From Dipylidium caninum (Eukaryota > Platyhelminthes > Cestoda > Cyclophyllidea > Dipylidiidae): 64,000 nucleotides of DNA. The position numbers and the translations under genes were made by a program. Location: assembly GCA_017562135.1 (NCBI GenBank), contig QEYB01000475.1, positions 1 through 64,000 of the forward strand, in the 5' to 3' direction. This document shows positions 12,133-25,000 of this stretch, piece after piece; position 1 is the stretch's first letter, and each line of letters begins with the position of its first letter. The notes beneath the pieces are model-generated. The model was given only the letters and a program-made list of their open reading frames with translations. It did not search any database and had not been told where the DNA came from.

Positions 12133-14510
12133 TGACACATGGCAACAAGCTTCCACAAACCAACCACTCCACCCGTCATCCCATATCCGCATTAGCAGCC
12201 AAACAATTTCCTCACTAGCAAACCTTTACAACTCACCCTCTTCCTCTCCGCTCCCCACCTCACTCACTTTCACGTACTTTGATTAGTGGTGGAAGAGAAG
12301 ACTCCATCTTCCCTCGCATATTGCGTCAATACTCTTACACGAGCGATTTCTTCAAATTGTAATTGTGCGCAGACCTTGAGAAGAAAGACATTTTCGGATC
12401 GCCACGCTTGCTTGCGCCAGTGGTGGTCAAGAGTGGTCGAAATATGTCGCCAAGATTTATGAGGCTGTTGTTAGGTCTATACACCTACGTGCACTATTCG
12501 ACTACTTTATTGAGGATTCCCCGGAAATAGGTGGTCTATGCAAGACTCAACAACTTAATAGATGGTTAATCGATGGATTTGAGAGAGTATGCAAAACTGA
12601 CCGAATACCAATGCAAGTGCAGCTTTTACGTGCTGTTGAGTAAAAGACTGTTTCAACACTAGATAAGAGGGAATCGTGCTAGAATGCGCGCCGATGATCC
12701 TGGTGGTGTGGTGTTCATGGGACCTGAAATAGTGCCTCCCTTATCATCAGATCGCCACTTCTTGTGAGGCGTCGAATGAGCATACCCATAGATCTGGGAA
12801 TTTGTTCAATTTGCTTAATTTCTGAATGCGAATCATGCACGCCTAGAAAAAGTGAGCCGAGCCATGCACGCTTGCCACTGTTGCCTCTTCCCGTCGACGT
12901 TAACTCTTCCGCCAGCGCCCAACGGAGTGAATGAGATAAGCATAGACGTCGTCTCAGATCTCGGCGATCCGCACGTGAGGGTCTTAATGCTTTATCCGGT
13001 CAGCTGAAAATATGGTAAAATCGCACAGTCTAAAAGCCAACTCTTTGTTTGGTACGACTTTTGCATGAAATTGCCCTGTGGGCTGGGTATTAGCGCCTCT
13101 ATCAGTGAGATGCCGTGCTGTGGCAATTTGTGCAACCCCGTGATTGATGCAATGCCCAAAGTGCCAACCGATTATGTTTTGTCGCGCTCAGACTGAGGTT
13201 GGTTACTTGAGACGTGGTGCACGTGATGCACGTTGTGTCATTCAGTTGGAAAGACAGAGGTCAGGGCTGTAGAATATCGCGTCCCCGTGGTAAGATACCA
13301 CATTACCGGTTAATCGGCCATAAGGAGAGAATTTTCGAGCAATGGCGTAATGCAGCGTCTTGCTCAGTTGAGACCGTTTCTCGGCCATGACCTCATTTTA
13401 ACCTCCAATCCACACAAAAAATATCACCTCTTTCTCCTTCTTGCTCTCCCCGATTTCCCGCCGTGCACGCCATCTCTCACGTGAGCTGCGACGATATTAA
13501 AAGTGGCTTGATATCGTGTAATTCCGATATCAGGCAATTTCGCCGTCTTCTGTAGCCATGCCGACGTGTGCATTCAGATTGAGCAAGCACCGAGGCACAC
13601 GGAAATTTGATAGAGCATACGGCGATTTTGTCTGTCGAACAAAGGGCTTCTTTTACATCGGTGACTACACGAGTTGCAGAAGGCTCGTTGCAGAAACTCG
13701 TACCACAACTCAGTATCAGGTGGAAGTCAACAGATTGGAATGACGACACATCCTCCTCGCCGTTTTCTAAATTCGCAATGGTACACTCTCGATTACGTAG
13801 AAGGCATGACTTGTTGACATTGGCTTTGATGCGTTTATTTAACACACACTGTAGGACGATGGTTAAGCTTTCCGTTCAGTTACAGTGAGAGTGTGACGCA
13901 AGCGGCCAATGAGCATTATTTGATTGGGATAATCTTCAGCTGAGGACAAGTGCCACACAAAGCAAGGAAGACGGAGGTAGGCCTACCCACGTGTCGGTTT
14001 GCTGTCAATCATCCTTCAATGAAGTAATTGAGGCCAGTCGCAATAAATAGTTGAATTGCTGGCACACTCGGTTAAGATGTTTGGGAGTGGACGTAAATCC
14101 ATTTACTTGAGGTTATTAGTTCGTACATCCATCGTTCCTTCTACCGCGCCGCTGGGGAAATAGTAGAAACGTTGATCCTTGCAGGTTGGGGGTTTTAGGC
14201 TTTGTCGGTTGGAAGATGATTTGGAGGTTAGGGAAGCGTCTCGTTTGGTACCGTTTTTCGTGTCACTAGAGGAGACCAGAATAGAAACAGTGTTGGTGTC
14301 GCTAAAAACTTCACAGGTCCACCTAGCATAGTGGCAAACGCGGTCCAGACTGTGTGTAGAACATGAGACAATGTGGACAAAAGTGGCGGAGGAAATCGCC
14401 AGTTCGAACATTGGGGTCAGCCAAGGGCAAGGCAAGAAAATGGGAGCGATAGAGGTTGCCAGCTTGAGACCTAACCTTGCCAACGACAGTGGGAATGTCG
14501 AATCTGGGCG

Positions 14511-14563
14511 AGGAATAGGAGTAGAAGTAGGAGTAGGAGAAGGAGTAGGAGGAGGAAGAGGGC
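14511..14563. repeat. GGAGTA-type purine tract
   Basis: Imperfect tandem GGAGTA/GAAGTA units, the mirror of 3,018-3,076 in the left arm. Confidence 0.85.
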
Positions 14564-15619
14564 ATTAAGGCATCAGTTAAGCAAGATTTTTGGCGGTTCC
14601 GCAGGCGGGCAATGCATGCACTGGCATCATGCATACTTCCCTCGAAAGCGACTCGGGTTCCGGTCACCTTTGGATGCGTTATGACAACGTCATGAAAGTT
14701 ACGGGGGCGGGCAAAGCCTTAAGTCGCCACAAATTTGTTAGAATTTGGGCGAAGGCAGTCACACTTCTGCGACGACACGCTTTTGCGCTGCAACACTTGC
14801 AGCGGTGAGGCTGATGGCGGCGATAGTGGAGGTAAGCAAAAAAGCCGAGCAAAGTGGGAAGAACTCCACTACGCCAAACCAAACAAGCCAGCTGGTCAAA
14901 CTCAGTATCAAAGGTGCCGGTGCCAGAAGACTTAGTAGCCATTTAGAAGGCCACTACTGACGGTGATGTCCCAATCTTTCTTCAACCATCTGTGTCTGAC
15001 GACCCCCTCAACGCGTTGCATTTCACCTTGTTATCATTCAATGTTGTCCACCAACACTCTAATAAAGGTGCAGCCACATATAGCCTTCTGCGAGGATCCG
15101 CCTTGCAATTTGTCATGAGGTGCATTGTGAAGACTAGTTGGGTTAAGGAAGCTGTAGAGCTGGTGGAGGACTACGTGGCCTAATGACTCGCAGCATTTGT
15201 TTTGACAGCCGGCTTGACAAGACGTGGCAGATGCGGCGAACGACGCCGGGCAGGACATGGCGGTGCGGGGCTGGGCAACGAAAGGATGGAGCCGATTCTG
15301 TCTTCATGAGGCTGGAGATAATAGACTCTACATTTAGTCTTCATAACTTTCAACCACCTCCACTTTCCACTCACCCAACAGTGACATGGACTTGCATCAA
15401 TCCCCTCTATTCGCACACCTCATCACGCGGAAGAGACGAACGAGACGGATGCGAAATCTGACGACCAAGGCGATACAAGGCACTTCTTTGCTTTGTCCAT
15501 CTACTCATTCAGATAGAAATAGTGATTGTTACCTCTGTCTGAAGGTGAATTTGGCCTCTCGAAGAGTGGGTGTCAACTCCGTTGCAGCTTACACGTTTTG
15601 TCGATAGCCATTTCGCGAG

Positions 15620-15620
<1 letters not shown>

Positions 15621-15655
<35 letters not shown>

Positions 15656-15674
15656 ATATATATATATATATACA
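15621..15674. repeat. (TA)n microsatellite, right P1 arm
   Basis: Nearly pure TA repeat with a central GTATGTATG interruption. It is the shorter partner of the tract at 1,779-1,880. Confidence 0.9.
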
Positions 15675-15699
15675 TGTAGCCTTGCACACGTTTGGTGTT

Positions 15700-16170
15700 T
15701 CAATGATATTTTGCGGCTTTAAAAAAGCTCCATCACACCTGCCGGATCGTTTGCTTCTTGCTGCAAATTTGGTCTCGAAGGACTCCACCAAGACCACGAA
15801 TGACAGCTGTGACAGGAGACAAAGTCATTGAGGACTGATGGAAGTAGAATTACTGCGCAGGCTCCTAACTCACTTTGGTGATCGGTGGAACCAGGCCACT
15901 CCTTTTTCCAACCTTATTTAGCAGGCTTGAGTAAACGACTCACCGGCCTTGAGGCTACCGTTACCCTGCAGCGTGAGTGACAGTGCCGCGACTTGGCCTG
16001 GACGGCTTGTAGAGCCCACCGAGTTGTCTTTTGTCAGTGAGGCAGGTCCCCACTCGAACAGGGCAGAGTGGAGGATTGTCTGCGAGCATCACACCCGTGT
16101 AGCCGTGCGCTCGTTCGTTCTGAAGGCCACAACGTCAGTGGTAGATGCTGCTAACGCATTTTAATGGTAC
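15700..16170 (-). repeat. Dispersed repeat R1, copy in P1 right arm
   Basis: Mirror of the R1 copy at 1,290-1,720, so on the minus strand. The two copies differ almost only by small gaps. Confidence 0.5.
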
Positions 16171-17270
16171 TCTGGCAAAAATGCGTTCTAAAATCAGGTA
16201 GTGCATGATGTTCTGGAGTAACTGCAAAGGGAGGAATTTGACTTCCTCGTACAAAGCCTAGTTAAAACCCCTCCCACATTAACTGCCTTCCCTGCACTTT
16301 GTTTGGCGTAGGGGAGAGTCGACGATATCCTCCATATTACCTCGACAATATGAGTATTTATCAGATGCATAAAGAGCTTCAAACGCCTTGGTAAAATGAC
16401 GGAGAGTCTCCACGCTGCCCTCGATGAATTCCAATGCCTCGTTTTCATACAACTTACAACCAACGCGACCACAACCTTCTCCATAATATCCTCGAGCGTC
16501 AGCCAATCGCGATTTGTGACTGCTTCTTTTGTTCTCCAAATCATGTGAGGCTTAGCTCCGAGAAAAACGCTCGAAATTTGGAGATTTCATCTCGCTGCAG
16601 TGAATGTCTCACTAGGCAATCAGCATCGCGATTGTCAAGAATAACTCAAGATATCGAACTATAGTCCATTTCTATCAACGGATTTCTGTCCAGGATTGGA
16701 CAGGTCACATATACCTTTTCAGCTGAAAATGGACGTTCTATCGAAAACGGCCTAATGCAGAGATGTTAATTCGCCAAAAACTGAGTCTGTGGTCTTCAGA
16801 ATCATCATCATCCGTGCAAACTGAGCAATTGTGCTTATTTGCATTCATGAGTTTCTCCACAGGCATGATACCAATTTCACGACAGTGGCACTCCGCCGCC
16901 AGTATGCTTTTTCTTAGTAGGAGGAAAGAACAGCACCATTTGAGGTAAAATTTCAGGTTAGGAGAGTGTCCTGACGGTGTACTCATGCTGACCCACTTGC
17001 TCTTCATCACAATCAAGGATTTGGTATAAGTCGACGTACGTTCACCCTTGCGCTCACTCGACCGTCTGCGGTGGTATCAGTCCGGATGGCAAACACACAT
17101 GAGTCTACTTTCCTCCTCATCGTGTGATGTACGCAAATGTATTATCTCATCAGTAGTCGTATGGCTAATTCCTCAGTAAGAGCACTTTTCAGAGCTGAAA
17201 CAATTTAGTCGCGTTTCAATGCAACTGAAGAATAGTCTGCTTCACCCAGAAAGGTGACTGGAGAGAAGCC

Positions 17271-18700
17271 GATTTTTCGAATATGCAACGACGCTTCACA
17301 CACTTGGACGACAAACATGATATAGAAAAATTGGGTCAGACTGGGTGGTTGGCTGTCTAGTTGACATGAGTACAGCCTCAAATGTCTCGACGGTGACAAG
17401 TTGGCGCGTAAAATGGCGTCCTGCTTCTAGAGCGGTAGTGACAAGACTGAGGTCAACGAGGACGATCTCAAAGGAAACTTCTTACGGCATTATCGTCACA
17501 TCAAACGTGTCCGCGTTCATAACCGTTTTGTAGCCTCATTTCTCTTCTTTTAATCAAACAAAAGTCAATCCTCACGCCGATCCAGTCCCACAACTCATGC
17601 ATTGAGTGCATCGCTTCTGCTTCTGCATCCACATGCTGTCTGCGACTTGTGGCCTTTCGGAACTCCGCTACCTCCTACACCACAGCCATGAATGTCCTCC
17701 AGCTCTACCTCCACCTCCACCTGCTCGTCCTTCTCCCTCTTCCCTTCCTCACTACAGCATGTCAATGTGCGTTCTTTGTCTGAATTCATCAAATTTCCCA
17801 GTCCTTGTCTCCATCAACATCGCTGCCTTCGATAAACACCACATCTAACGACGCGTCTTTTCTCTCTGCCCCTTCCAGCTTACCCGGTGTGTAAGGCCTT
17901 CAAATCGACAAGGGACACTGTGACATGCGCATATCTAAGTAGACATTTGACACGAAGCTCAGGGAATGCGTCACATTCACTTATGGGGGGATGCTGCTGC
18001 TACTGAAACTAGTTCGACGGCACGAAGATTTGTTTCGATAGGTGTGGTGGAACTTATGACAAGCGCACATAGGCAGATGCGACGGACGGGAAACAACTCG
18101 CCTACTTGGGTGTCAGACTGGAATTCGCTTCTCATACACTCACAGCAGTGTCAAACTCTACATTCACCAATAAAATAACGTCTTCTTATTCAAATTCATT
18201 AAATTCGCTTTTCACGAACGTGCTTTACTTGTCCATGTTGGGAAGAGTTTACCACAACGGAGGCAGATTGAGATAAAAACCAAATTTACTTTTGAATTCT
18301 AGAAAGGCAGTATACATTTGAGAAAGGTGGACGAAGAATGAGTGGTCTTCGCATCAACACCATGGCGAAAAGCTCTTGCTATTTGCAGGCGTTAACTAAG
18401 GAAAATCTGCAGTCATTGTTAAGTTGCGACTTTTGTGCCAGTGGGCCATAACAACATGCGGACTAGTGCAATTCAAGTGCTCCAACGAGTACGTCACGTG
18501 GTCTGACCAAGGGACAAGTTGACAAATGTCGCCATTTAATTGTCACTGTTGCCAGCCCAAATTCCGATAAAAATGCATCCACGTATATCTCCCTCAAGCA
18601 TCCGCAATGCAAATCGAAATGTGGTGTATTGGGAGGCATATTGGGTTTGAAAGCTTGTGAGTAAGTGGAGAACCACGATGCTTAATAACTCGCGCCTTTT
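17271..18700. other. Unassigned sequence between P1 and the R1 copies
   Basis: I see no mirrored partner, no conserved frame and no RNA gene here. A CTC/CAC-rich stretch near 17,690-17,740 gives a short leucine/histidine-rich frame that looks like low-complexity sequence. Confidence 0.4.
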
Positions 18701-18889
18701 GTTCTGTCACTCGATTTTTGACAAGGTCGCGTAGCCTTCGAGCGCCTAGGTGGAGAGGAAGGAGTTACCGGTGTAGGGTGGAGACACCAGACACATTTCA
18801 CGGAGGCGTGTTGATAGTTACTTCCAGCAACCTGCTGAATACTCATATCGTCGAGGTCCTGTTACTGTGTGTGCCCCGCAACTTCGAAG

Positions 18890-19120
18890 TTGGTGAATCG
18901 TCTACTCAATTCTGTTAAGCAAAATTGAAAAATTCAAGTGGCCCGAATCCGTGAACCATGAGTATGAATTAAATGGACGTCCATTGATTCAACTCCCATC
19001 TACTTCAATGACTTCGTCTCTTGTCACGCCTGTCTTTCCCTGAGTCTTCGTGGCGTCTCGACGCCCAACATCGTGACATGAGGCAACATATGTGGCAGTT
19101 TGGTCGGAGGTGAGTAAATC
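18890..19120 (+). repeat. Dispersed repeat R1, partial copy
   Basis: It matches the second half of the unit at 19,930-20,090: the TCTACTCAA start, an AAGATTGAAAAA-like word, GTGGCC, then CAATGACTTCGTCTC and TTGTCAC. The first half (CGAGTGGGG block) is missing or unrecognisable. Confidence 0.45.
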
Positions 19121-19619
19121 CACTGGAAATTCATTCTAGCAGTATAAATGTGTAAGGCTACCAACCACCTTAACAGTTTATCTTGGAATTGTCACAATTG
19201 GAAGGTGTAAACTGCTACTTTGTTAGAGCTGGTAGGCACGGAGTTAACTTTTTCCGCCGTCGAGGTGCTTCTCCACCTAATAACATTTACCGAAGTATGA
19301 GGCTCCTCCTGCAGCCAACGGAATAATCAAATCGTCCAGCGATAATGCAAATGATGTTCATTGAATTTATCTTGCTCTACCTGAAGGAGAAAGGAAGGCA
19401 CCCAGTGAATGGGACGACAAGGCAAATGTTCGTAGGCGGGAGGCAATTGTTCGACTGTCCAGCATCAGGCCTTTTAACACTAATCAGTGTGAAAGGAGTT
19501 GAATAGCGCGTTGTGGAGACAATTTAAGTCCCACATTCTCGAAACCTTCAAAGCATTATGTAAATTTTGTTTTAGGGATGCAGTTTCTTCGAATGACTAT
19601 TAAAACAAGTTGACAGCGT

Positions 19620-20090
19620 CCTCCACCAAACGTGGTGGCACCCCAGTAGCGAACGGAACGCACGGTCCAAATATCTGTCACGAAATAGGTCAAGTGACTC
19701 GGCACATTCGCATATGATGCTGCCAGACAATCCTCCCACTTCCTTTCTCCCCTCTCCGAGTGGGGCTCTGGCCTCAGTGCCAGGACAGACAACTCGTTGA
19801 GCCTGATAGCCGTCGTCGAAGGCCAAGTCGCGGCCGTGTCACACATGCCGCGTATCAACCGATTGCGCTTAAAGCCGGTACTCATTGTTGATGAGAATGT
19901 GCAGTACGCGCTATCTTCGTAGTTCGTTGGAATCATCTACTCAAGCTTGCTAAAGTAAGATTGAAAAACGAGTGGCCATGGTCCTATTGCCAATAAAAGA
20001 GACTTAGCAGGTTCCGGTGTAATTCATCTTCCATCGACCCTCAATTATTTTGGTCTCTCGTCACAGTTGCTCTCAGCGGGCTAAACTCGA
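19620..20090 (+). repeat. Dispersed repeat R1, full copy
   Basis: It carries the same ordered blocks as 1,290-1,720 (CAGACAATCCTC, CGAGTGGGG, AGACAACTCG, GGCCAAGTCGCGGC) and then the GTCTCTCGTCACAG block. It runs directly into the segment homologous to 42.6 kb, so R1 borders that duplication. Confidence 0.5.
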
Positions 20091-22600
20091 TTTGCAACTC
20101 CTCTGTTCTCCTTCGTTTTAAACACTTTGTGAGCAGACCAAACAGCCCTGACTGCTGACTGATATCTCGAAAAGTGGAGGAGAATTTTCGGATGTAAGTT
20201 GGATTTTGTAGTTTTTGGAAAACACTGTCACAGACGCGATTCATTCGATCCATGACTTTGCGACAAGTCGGAATATTACGCAACGTCTGCAATGTTCCCT
20301 TTAAATCACAATGACAGGAGAAACCATAGTGATGAAGTACCCGTGTGGTGTAGCATCATAACCACGGCTATCTTGACTTACTTGTATCCTAAACAATCAC
20401 TCGCCTCACAATGCGTACTCTGTGTCCCATGTCAGGATCCCTGATGAGAAGCGACCCTAACTTCTATTCTGACCATTCAACTGCGCTGCATCATGGACTG
20501 GTGACCTGCACGGAGAAAAGCGTTCTCGATCGCACCAACCCGCACTGAAGAAAGGAGTAACGTTATGTTTTATCGGCATACAACTCCCCAAATCATATCT
20601 TATCAAGCTGCGTCAGTATTTTATAGCGTGTACATGTATGGGCCTCAACCGCCTCGTTGGCTACGTGAGCCGACGGATAATAGGCCCAAAATCAGCACTG
20701 ATACATTTATTCGTCTGTTCATGAACGGTCACGGAATTGCGTCCGATCTCCTACGTCGACCTGTGGCAGTGGGAGCTTTGCAGATGTCCACAAGAGGACG
20801 GAGTCTTGAAGTAAATCCCCCTTTCTCCGTGCCTGTGGCTGATCAGGCGCAGGCACTTTGTCTGTTAATTCCCGTACGAATCGGCGCTTTAGGCTCACTC
20901 ACCGACTCACTCCCAAGCCACTGTCATTCTCTAATCATACACCAAAAAGGTGCCTAAGTGAAGAGGGCGCGACAACTCCAAGCCAAACCAGTCAACTCTC
21001 GCGTTGGTCGGAAAGATCCGTGTGACATGGGGAGATATACAACAGGTCTAGATGACCAGTTGGACACAAGTGTTGACTACTCCCATTTAGGTGACGTGTG
21101 CATATTCGCCGTTCTGTCGGCCACGTTGGCAAAGCTGAAAAGAAAGTAGAACAACAGTCAAATGACTCGCATGCGTGTGCGTCCTCGATCTGGCTACTCT
21201 GGTACAGAACACAAATTGACGGCAACCAACTAACAACTCCCAGCTCTAATTGGCTTCTACCAAGACCGTCGCTTCAATGACAGTCTGCTCAAACCCTACT
21301 CTGAGAGCTGCAAATAGTACCGGTGTGTCACATCGACCCAGGGAGAAGTAAGCGAGCGGAGAAGGTAGGTGCCAGCGAGACTCACCGCGACGACAATGCT
21401 TTGAAGTAGCACACCATTGATGCGAAGAACTGGCGCTGAGAGAGGAGAAAATGAGGCTAGGAGAGAGCTTCATTTACTTACTGCTCCAGTAGACACAAAT
21501 AAGTAGTGTATATGTGGGTGGATGAGTGCAGAAGCAGAAGGCAACGTCCATTCATTTGGGACTCGACAGACACTTCAGATGCCTCTCGAATTTGAATGAG
21601 AAGACAAAGAGAAATTACTTGCTCAAAGGAGTGTGATTGTTACGTAGCTATTGCGCAAATCCCCTCCTCCGACTCATTGTGGCCTTGCTGTACATTTGCT
21701 TTCAAGCTGTCTATTCCTTCTCTGAGACAGTCAATCGCTGATTGCTTCCAACATTGACGCGAATAGGATGTGTATTTCTGGTCTACCCTATCCGCATTGG
21801 TGTGACAACGACGGAGGTAGTCAGTCACCACATCAATCAACATCAACGGCAACTCGCACACGGGCAGATGCGAGAACACGCCGTTCCAGTGACATGAACA
21901 TCCGAGATGGAAGGATTCCGCATCGGTTTCCAACTTTACAGACCACCAGAGCTAACAACAATGAGTCTTCTTTGAGATCACTCCCTGTCCTCAGTGGTCA
22001 CCCCGGTGGGACTTCGATCGCGCCCCGGGGATCGACTGGACAAAGCGACACGGCAATTTGACACCCATTGGCAAATCTCCTTAAGAAGCACCAATCAGAC
22101 AGCAACAGGGATTGAGCATGAGACAATGCGTTCCACCCGTGGGGACGATGTCGAAAATCGTGCACCGAAGGCCAATGAAGAAATTGTGTTTCGAATCGGT
22201 TAGTGGGGGAAAAGCCGATGGTCAACAGATGAAAATCTTTTCAACATTCGTTTCGTTCCGAGGCCGTTTGGGACATTATTTGTCTGCTAGCAAGCTGTCA
22301 ATGTCCACTTCGATGTGGCACCGCTTTCCATTATATTGAACGCAAGTTTGTGGTTTGAAACTCCACCATCTGTCGTAGGAAGCCGACATTGTGTCAGCTG
22401 GAAGGGCTGACTGAGTCATTAATCAAGGTCAAGATGGAACCGTGCACCAATTTGCTTTAGTGTGTTTCTTGATGAAGCGGCCATCTTTTGAAAGCCCCCT
22501 CCCTACTCAGCCTTCTTATGGCATCAAGGAATAGGAGGGTACGGAAATGTTCCTACCATTCACGATGTGCTCCATCATCTGACCACCGTCTTCCATGGTC
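20085..22600 (+). repeat. Degraded direct copy of 42,570-44,160
   Basis: Shared ordered words include ACTCGATTTGCAACTCCTCT, GACCAAACAGCCCTG, GACTGATATCTCGA, GTAAGTTGGATTTTGTAG, CCGTGCCTGTGGCTGATCAG, AACACGCCGTTCCAGT and AGGAATAGGAGGGTACG. This copy is longer, with many insertions between matching words. No frame is maintained between the two copies, so I do not call genes in it. Confidence 0.75.
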
Positions 22601-23290
22601 TAGTATTTATCTCTATCTCGAATTAGAAATAATGCCCAGAAGGTGTGTGACCTTTCCTCTTTTGGAGATTTGAATCTGCTGCTACTTGATCTGACACCCA
22701 TTTGTAACACTCGTTTTCCCGAAACACATCGAGCGAGTTGGCACTCGGCGTGTTGCCCTCTCTGCTGCTAAGTAGAGTCGTGTGTTAGCCAAATGCCAAG
22801 TGGAGGAGTTGGAAGTAGTACCGTCGTGGAGCCAAATGTTGCAAGTAGCTCGAAGACCTCTCGTTGACATTGGATCGAAGACGTGAATGGGTTTCAGCGA
22901 AGACAGGGCCAGCGAAGCAAGCGTCATATTTTGAGGTAATCGTGAGCAGCAAACAGCCACCATGCAAGAACTAGTCCTTCGACTCTCTCGTTGTCGGCAA
23001 ACGTTCCACCAGCAGTGAATCGTCCTTGAACCAGTCGAACAGACGGCTTGGTGAGGCGAATGCATGAAAGGACACAGAATTTCGGAAGGAGAAGATTTGC
23101 GATAGGGTAGGCGGCAATCACTTCTTTGAACCAGTGTAGGGACAGCTCGGAGGAAGTTCACACAGCATAGATTTCATCGCAGTGGCTCCAAGTTAGAGTC
23201 TAGAAAGCGGCCTCAGTTACTGACTTCTTTGTTCCTGTCTGACTCTATGTGGTGCGCAGCAGTACTACTCATCCAAAGCCCTGCTCTGCC
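22600..23290. other. Segment without a partner; weak broken frame on the minus strand
   Basis: Minus-strand frames at 22,924-23,121 and 22,785-22,967 overlap in two phases. Read in sequence they would give a mildly hydrophobic polypeptide with a Leu/Ala/Trp-rich stretch followed by an Arg/Leu-rich segment. I recognise no domain, and a third frame is also open for 159 codons, so the stretch may simply be poor in stops. It has no counterpart in the 44 kb copy. Confidence 0.25.
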
Positions 23291-24200
23291 AGCCACATCG
23301 GCTTGTCATCGAAGCGATTTTCAAGCCTCGATTTGAGCACAGTTCACTAATGTTCATCTACGGAATGAATTTTGCTTACTTGAATTCATCTAACTGCAAT
23401 TCATTCAGCCACCGATTCTCGCCTCGCATGACAAGCGACTTTCACACACTGAACATCCATCCGCATGGGATTGGTAGGTGCTTCCCTGCGTCCCCTTGCA
23501 CCACTTTCCAAAATTTTTAGCATCCTTTAGACTAACAACTAAGCCGGACACTTGAATGTGTGCGTCATTGGAGTTGAGAGGAGGAAGACGGACTCTAAGC
23601 ATGAGTCACACCTATAAGATCCACGCACAGATTAATCACACTTCCGCTCGTCCAATATCGTCCTGACGAGTGACATCATGTAGGTGGTTGTGAGAAGAAT
23701 AGTTGGTCGTTGACCAACCTCAACTCAACACGTTGCAGTGAGTGGCGTCGGCGTAATTCCTCAAATGGTCTAAGGACAGTAGATGCGACAAACATCAAAT
23801 GCAGTGTAGTGTTTACTTGGGGGAATTTGAGAGGAAAACAAGACGAGTCCAAATGAAATGACTTTGGTTGCCATTGTGAGGTCGCTCTCGAGGGGCACCG
23901 TCAGCAGGTCGGCGTCCTCTCATCGAGACATCTCAATACCATTAATCACCAGCACGCTTTCGGAAAAACTTGGACGAGTCCGCGTTAAGAGGCGTTGACG
24001 AGTGTAGATGGGCGATCGTTTAGCACGTATCTGGATGTGTGCACACCTGCCAATGGGAAAATCGAGATGAAACAAAATTGTTCGGCACCTATCTGTGGCC
24101 GTGTGCAACACACGCCGACACCACTAGTTTATGACGTGCCTTTCAATCTCATTACGTGGGGCTTCGTGTGGACCGCGCCCACTGTTAAGGAGCATTTACA
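23290..24200. repeat. Left arm of small fold-back P3
   Basis: It matches 59,140-59,990 in direct orientation, for example AATGAATTTTGCTTACT, TAACTGCAATTCA, GACGAGTGACAT and GTAGGTGGTTGT. It therefore mirrors 25,000-26,400 of this same region. Divergence from the partner is high, with many gaps. No gene seen. Confidence 0.65.
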
Positions 24201-25000
24201 CAGAGGTAAGAATCCTCACTGCGAGCGAGGTCGCGCAATCCAATCTTCTCGTCATCAACAGCATCATCATTATTACCATCTCGGTTAGATGACTGTGTGT
24301 TTCAGGGGAATGGGCATCAGTATCGGAGTGGACGCCGTCGCTACGGAAGAAGATGGAGGGGCACATGGGCAGGTGGGGAAGACGTTCACCTTCATTAATC
24401 GCGACATTGGGGTGGAGGAGGAGGAGGAGAGGGGGCGAAGTGAGGCCGCAGAGTAACAGGATTGATGGCTACCACAGGACACGCGGTCGCACCAGTAGTG
24501 CAGTGGCATCATGCATGCCTCCTACGCATGGGATTCGAGCTGGAATCGTGGCTGTGTGCGTCACGTCGATACCTCGTGGACCGAGGGCACGAAGAAGGGC
24601 CATAAGTGGACACAAAATATGATGGAATTTAGTGGGAGGCGTTAGCAACTTTACGAAGAAACGCTTTTTTGCTCTGCGAAAGTTTTGGCAGTGAGGTGAG
24701 CGCAGGGACGTGACGTGACTGATTACTCACTGAAGCAGTCAATTTTTTCCATTGAGGAGGAATTAGGATAGTGAAAGGCTCCGTCGGAGGTCATCGAAGT
24801 TGGTAAATATAGCGGGAGTGCAGTAAATTACATTGCAGAATCAGCCACCGCATCCCGTCCTTCCAAAGCGATTTTTATACTTCCTTTTCAGGTACATTTC
24901 GCTGCAACTCGTCTTCCGAATGATTGCAATTCACTCTGCGTACGATGTCAATCAAGTGATGAATAAACAACACTGTTTGAAGCTGACTGGTTCCGTTTGG
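24200..25000. other. Centre of P3
   Basis: A GGA-rich stretch lies near 24,390-24,440 and an R2 element near 24,828-24,950. I see no supportable coding sequence. Confidence 0.4.
24828..24950 (-). repeat. R2 element (TATA-bearing cassette)
   Basis: On the minus strand the blocks GACGAGTTGCAG, a GTAC word and TATAAAAATC occur in the R2 order and spacing, followed by TTGGAAGGACG and TGCAATGT. Confidence 0.5.

Larger units (their letters stand above)
10030..17270. repeat. Right arm of palindrome P1
   Basis: Reverse complement of about 1-7,520. The part 11.6-13.5 kb is almost base-for-base identical to 4.1-6.0 kb; toward 17 kb the match is broken by many short indels. For example, around 16,000 versus 1,400 I count several one- to four-base gaps and essentially no substitutions. 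Except for the frame at 11947-12132 I find no supportable gene in it. Confidence 0.9.

Noticed and set aside
17688..17783. 31-codon frame with a signal-peptide-like Leu/His run
   Set aside because: It is a translation of a CTC/CAC simple repeat, ends quickly and has no plausible splice donor or continuation.
22682..23161. 159-codon minus-strand frame
   Set aside because: Two other minus-strand phases of the same stretch are also open and look more protein-like, and a frame this long is expected by chance in 64 kb.
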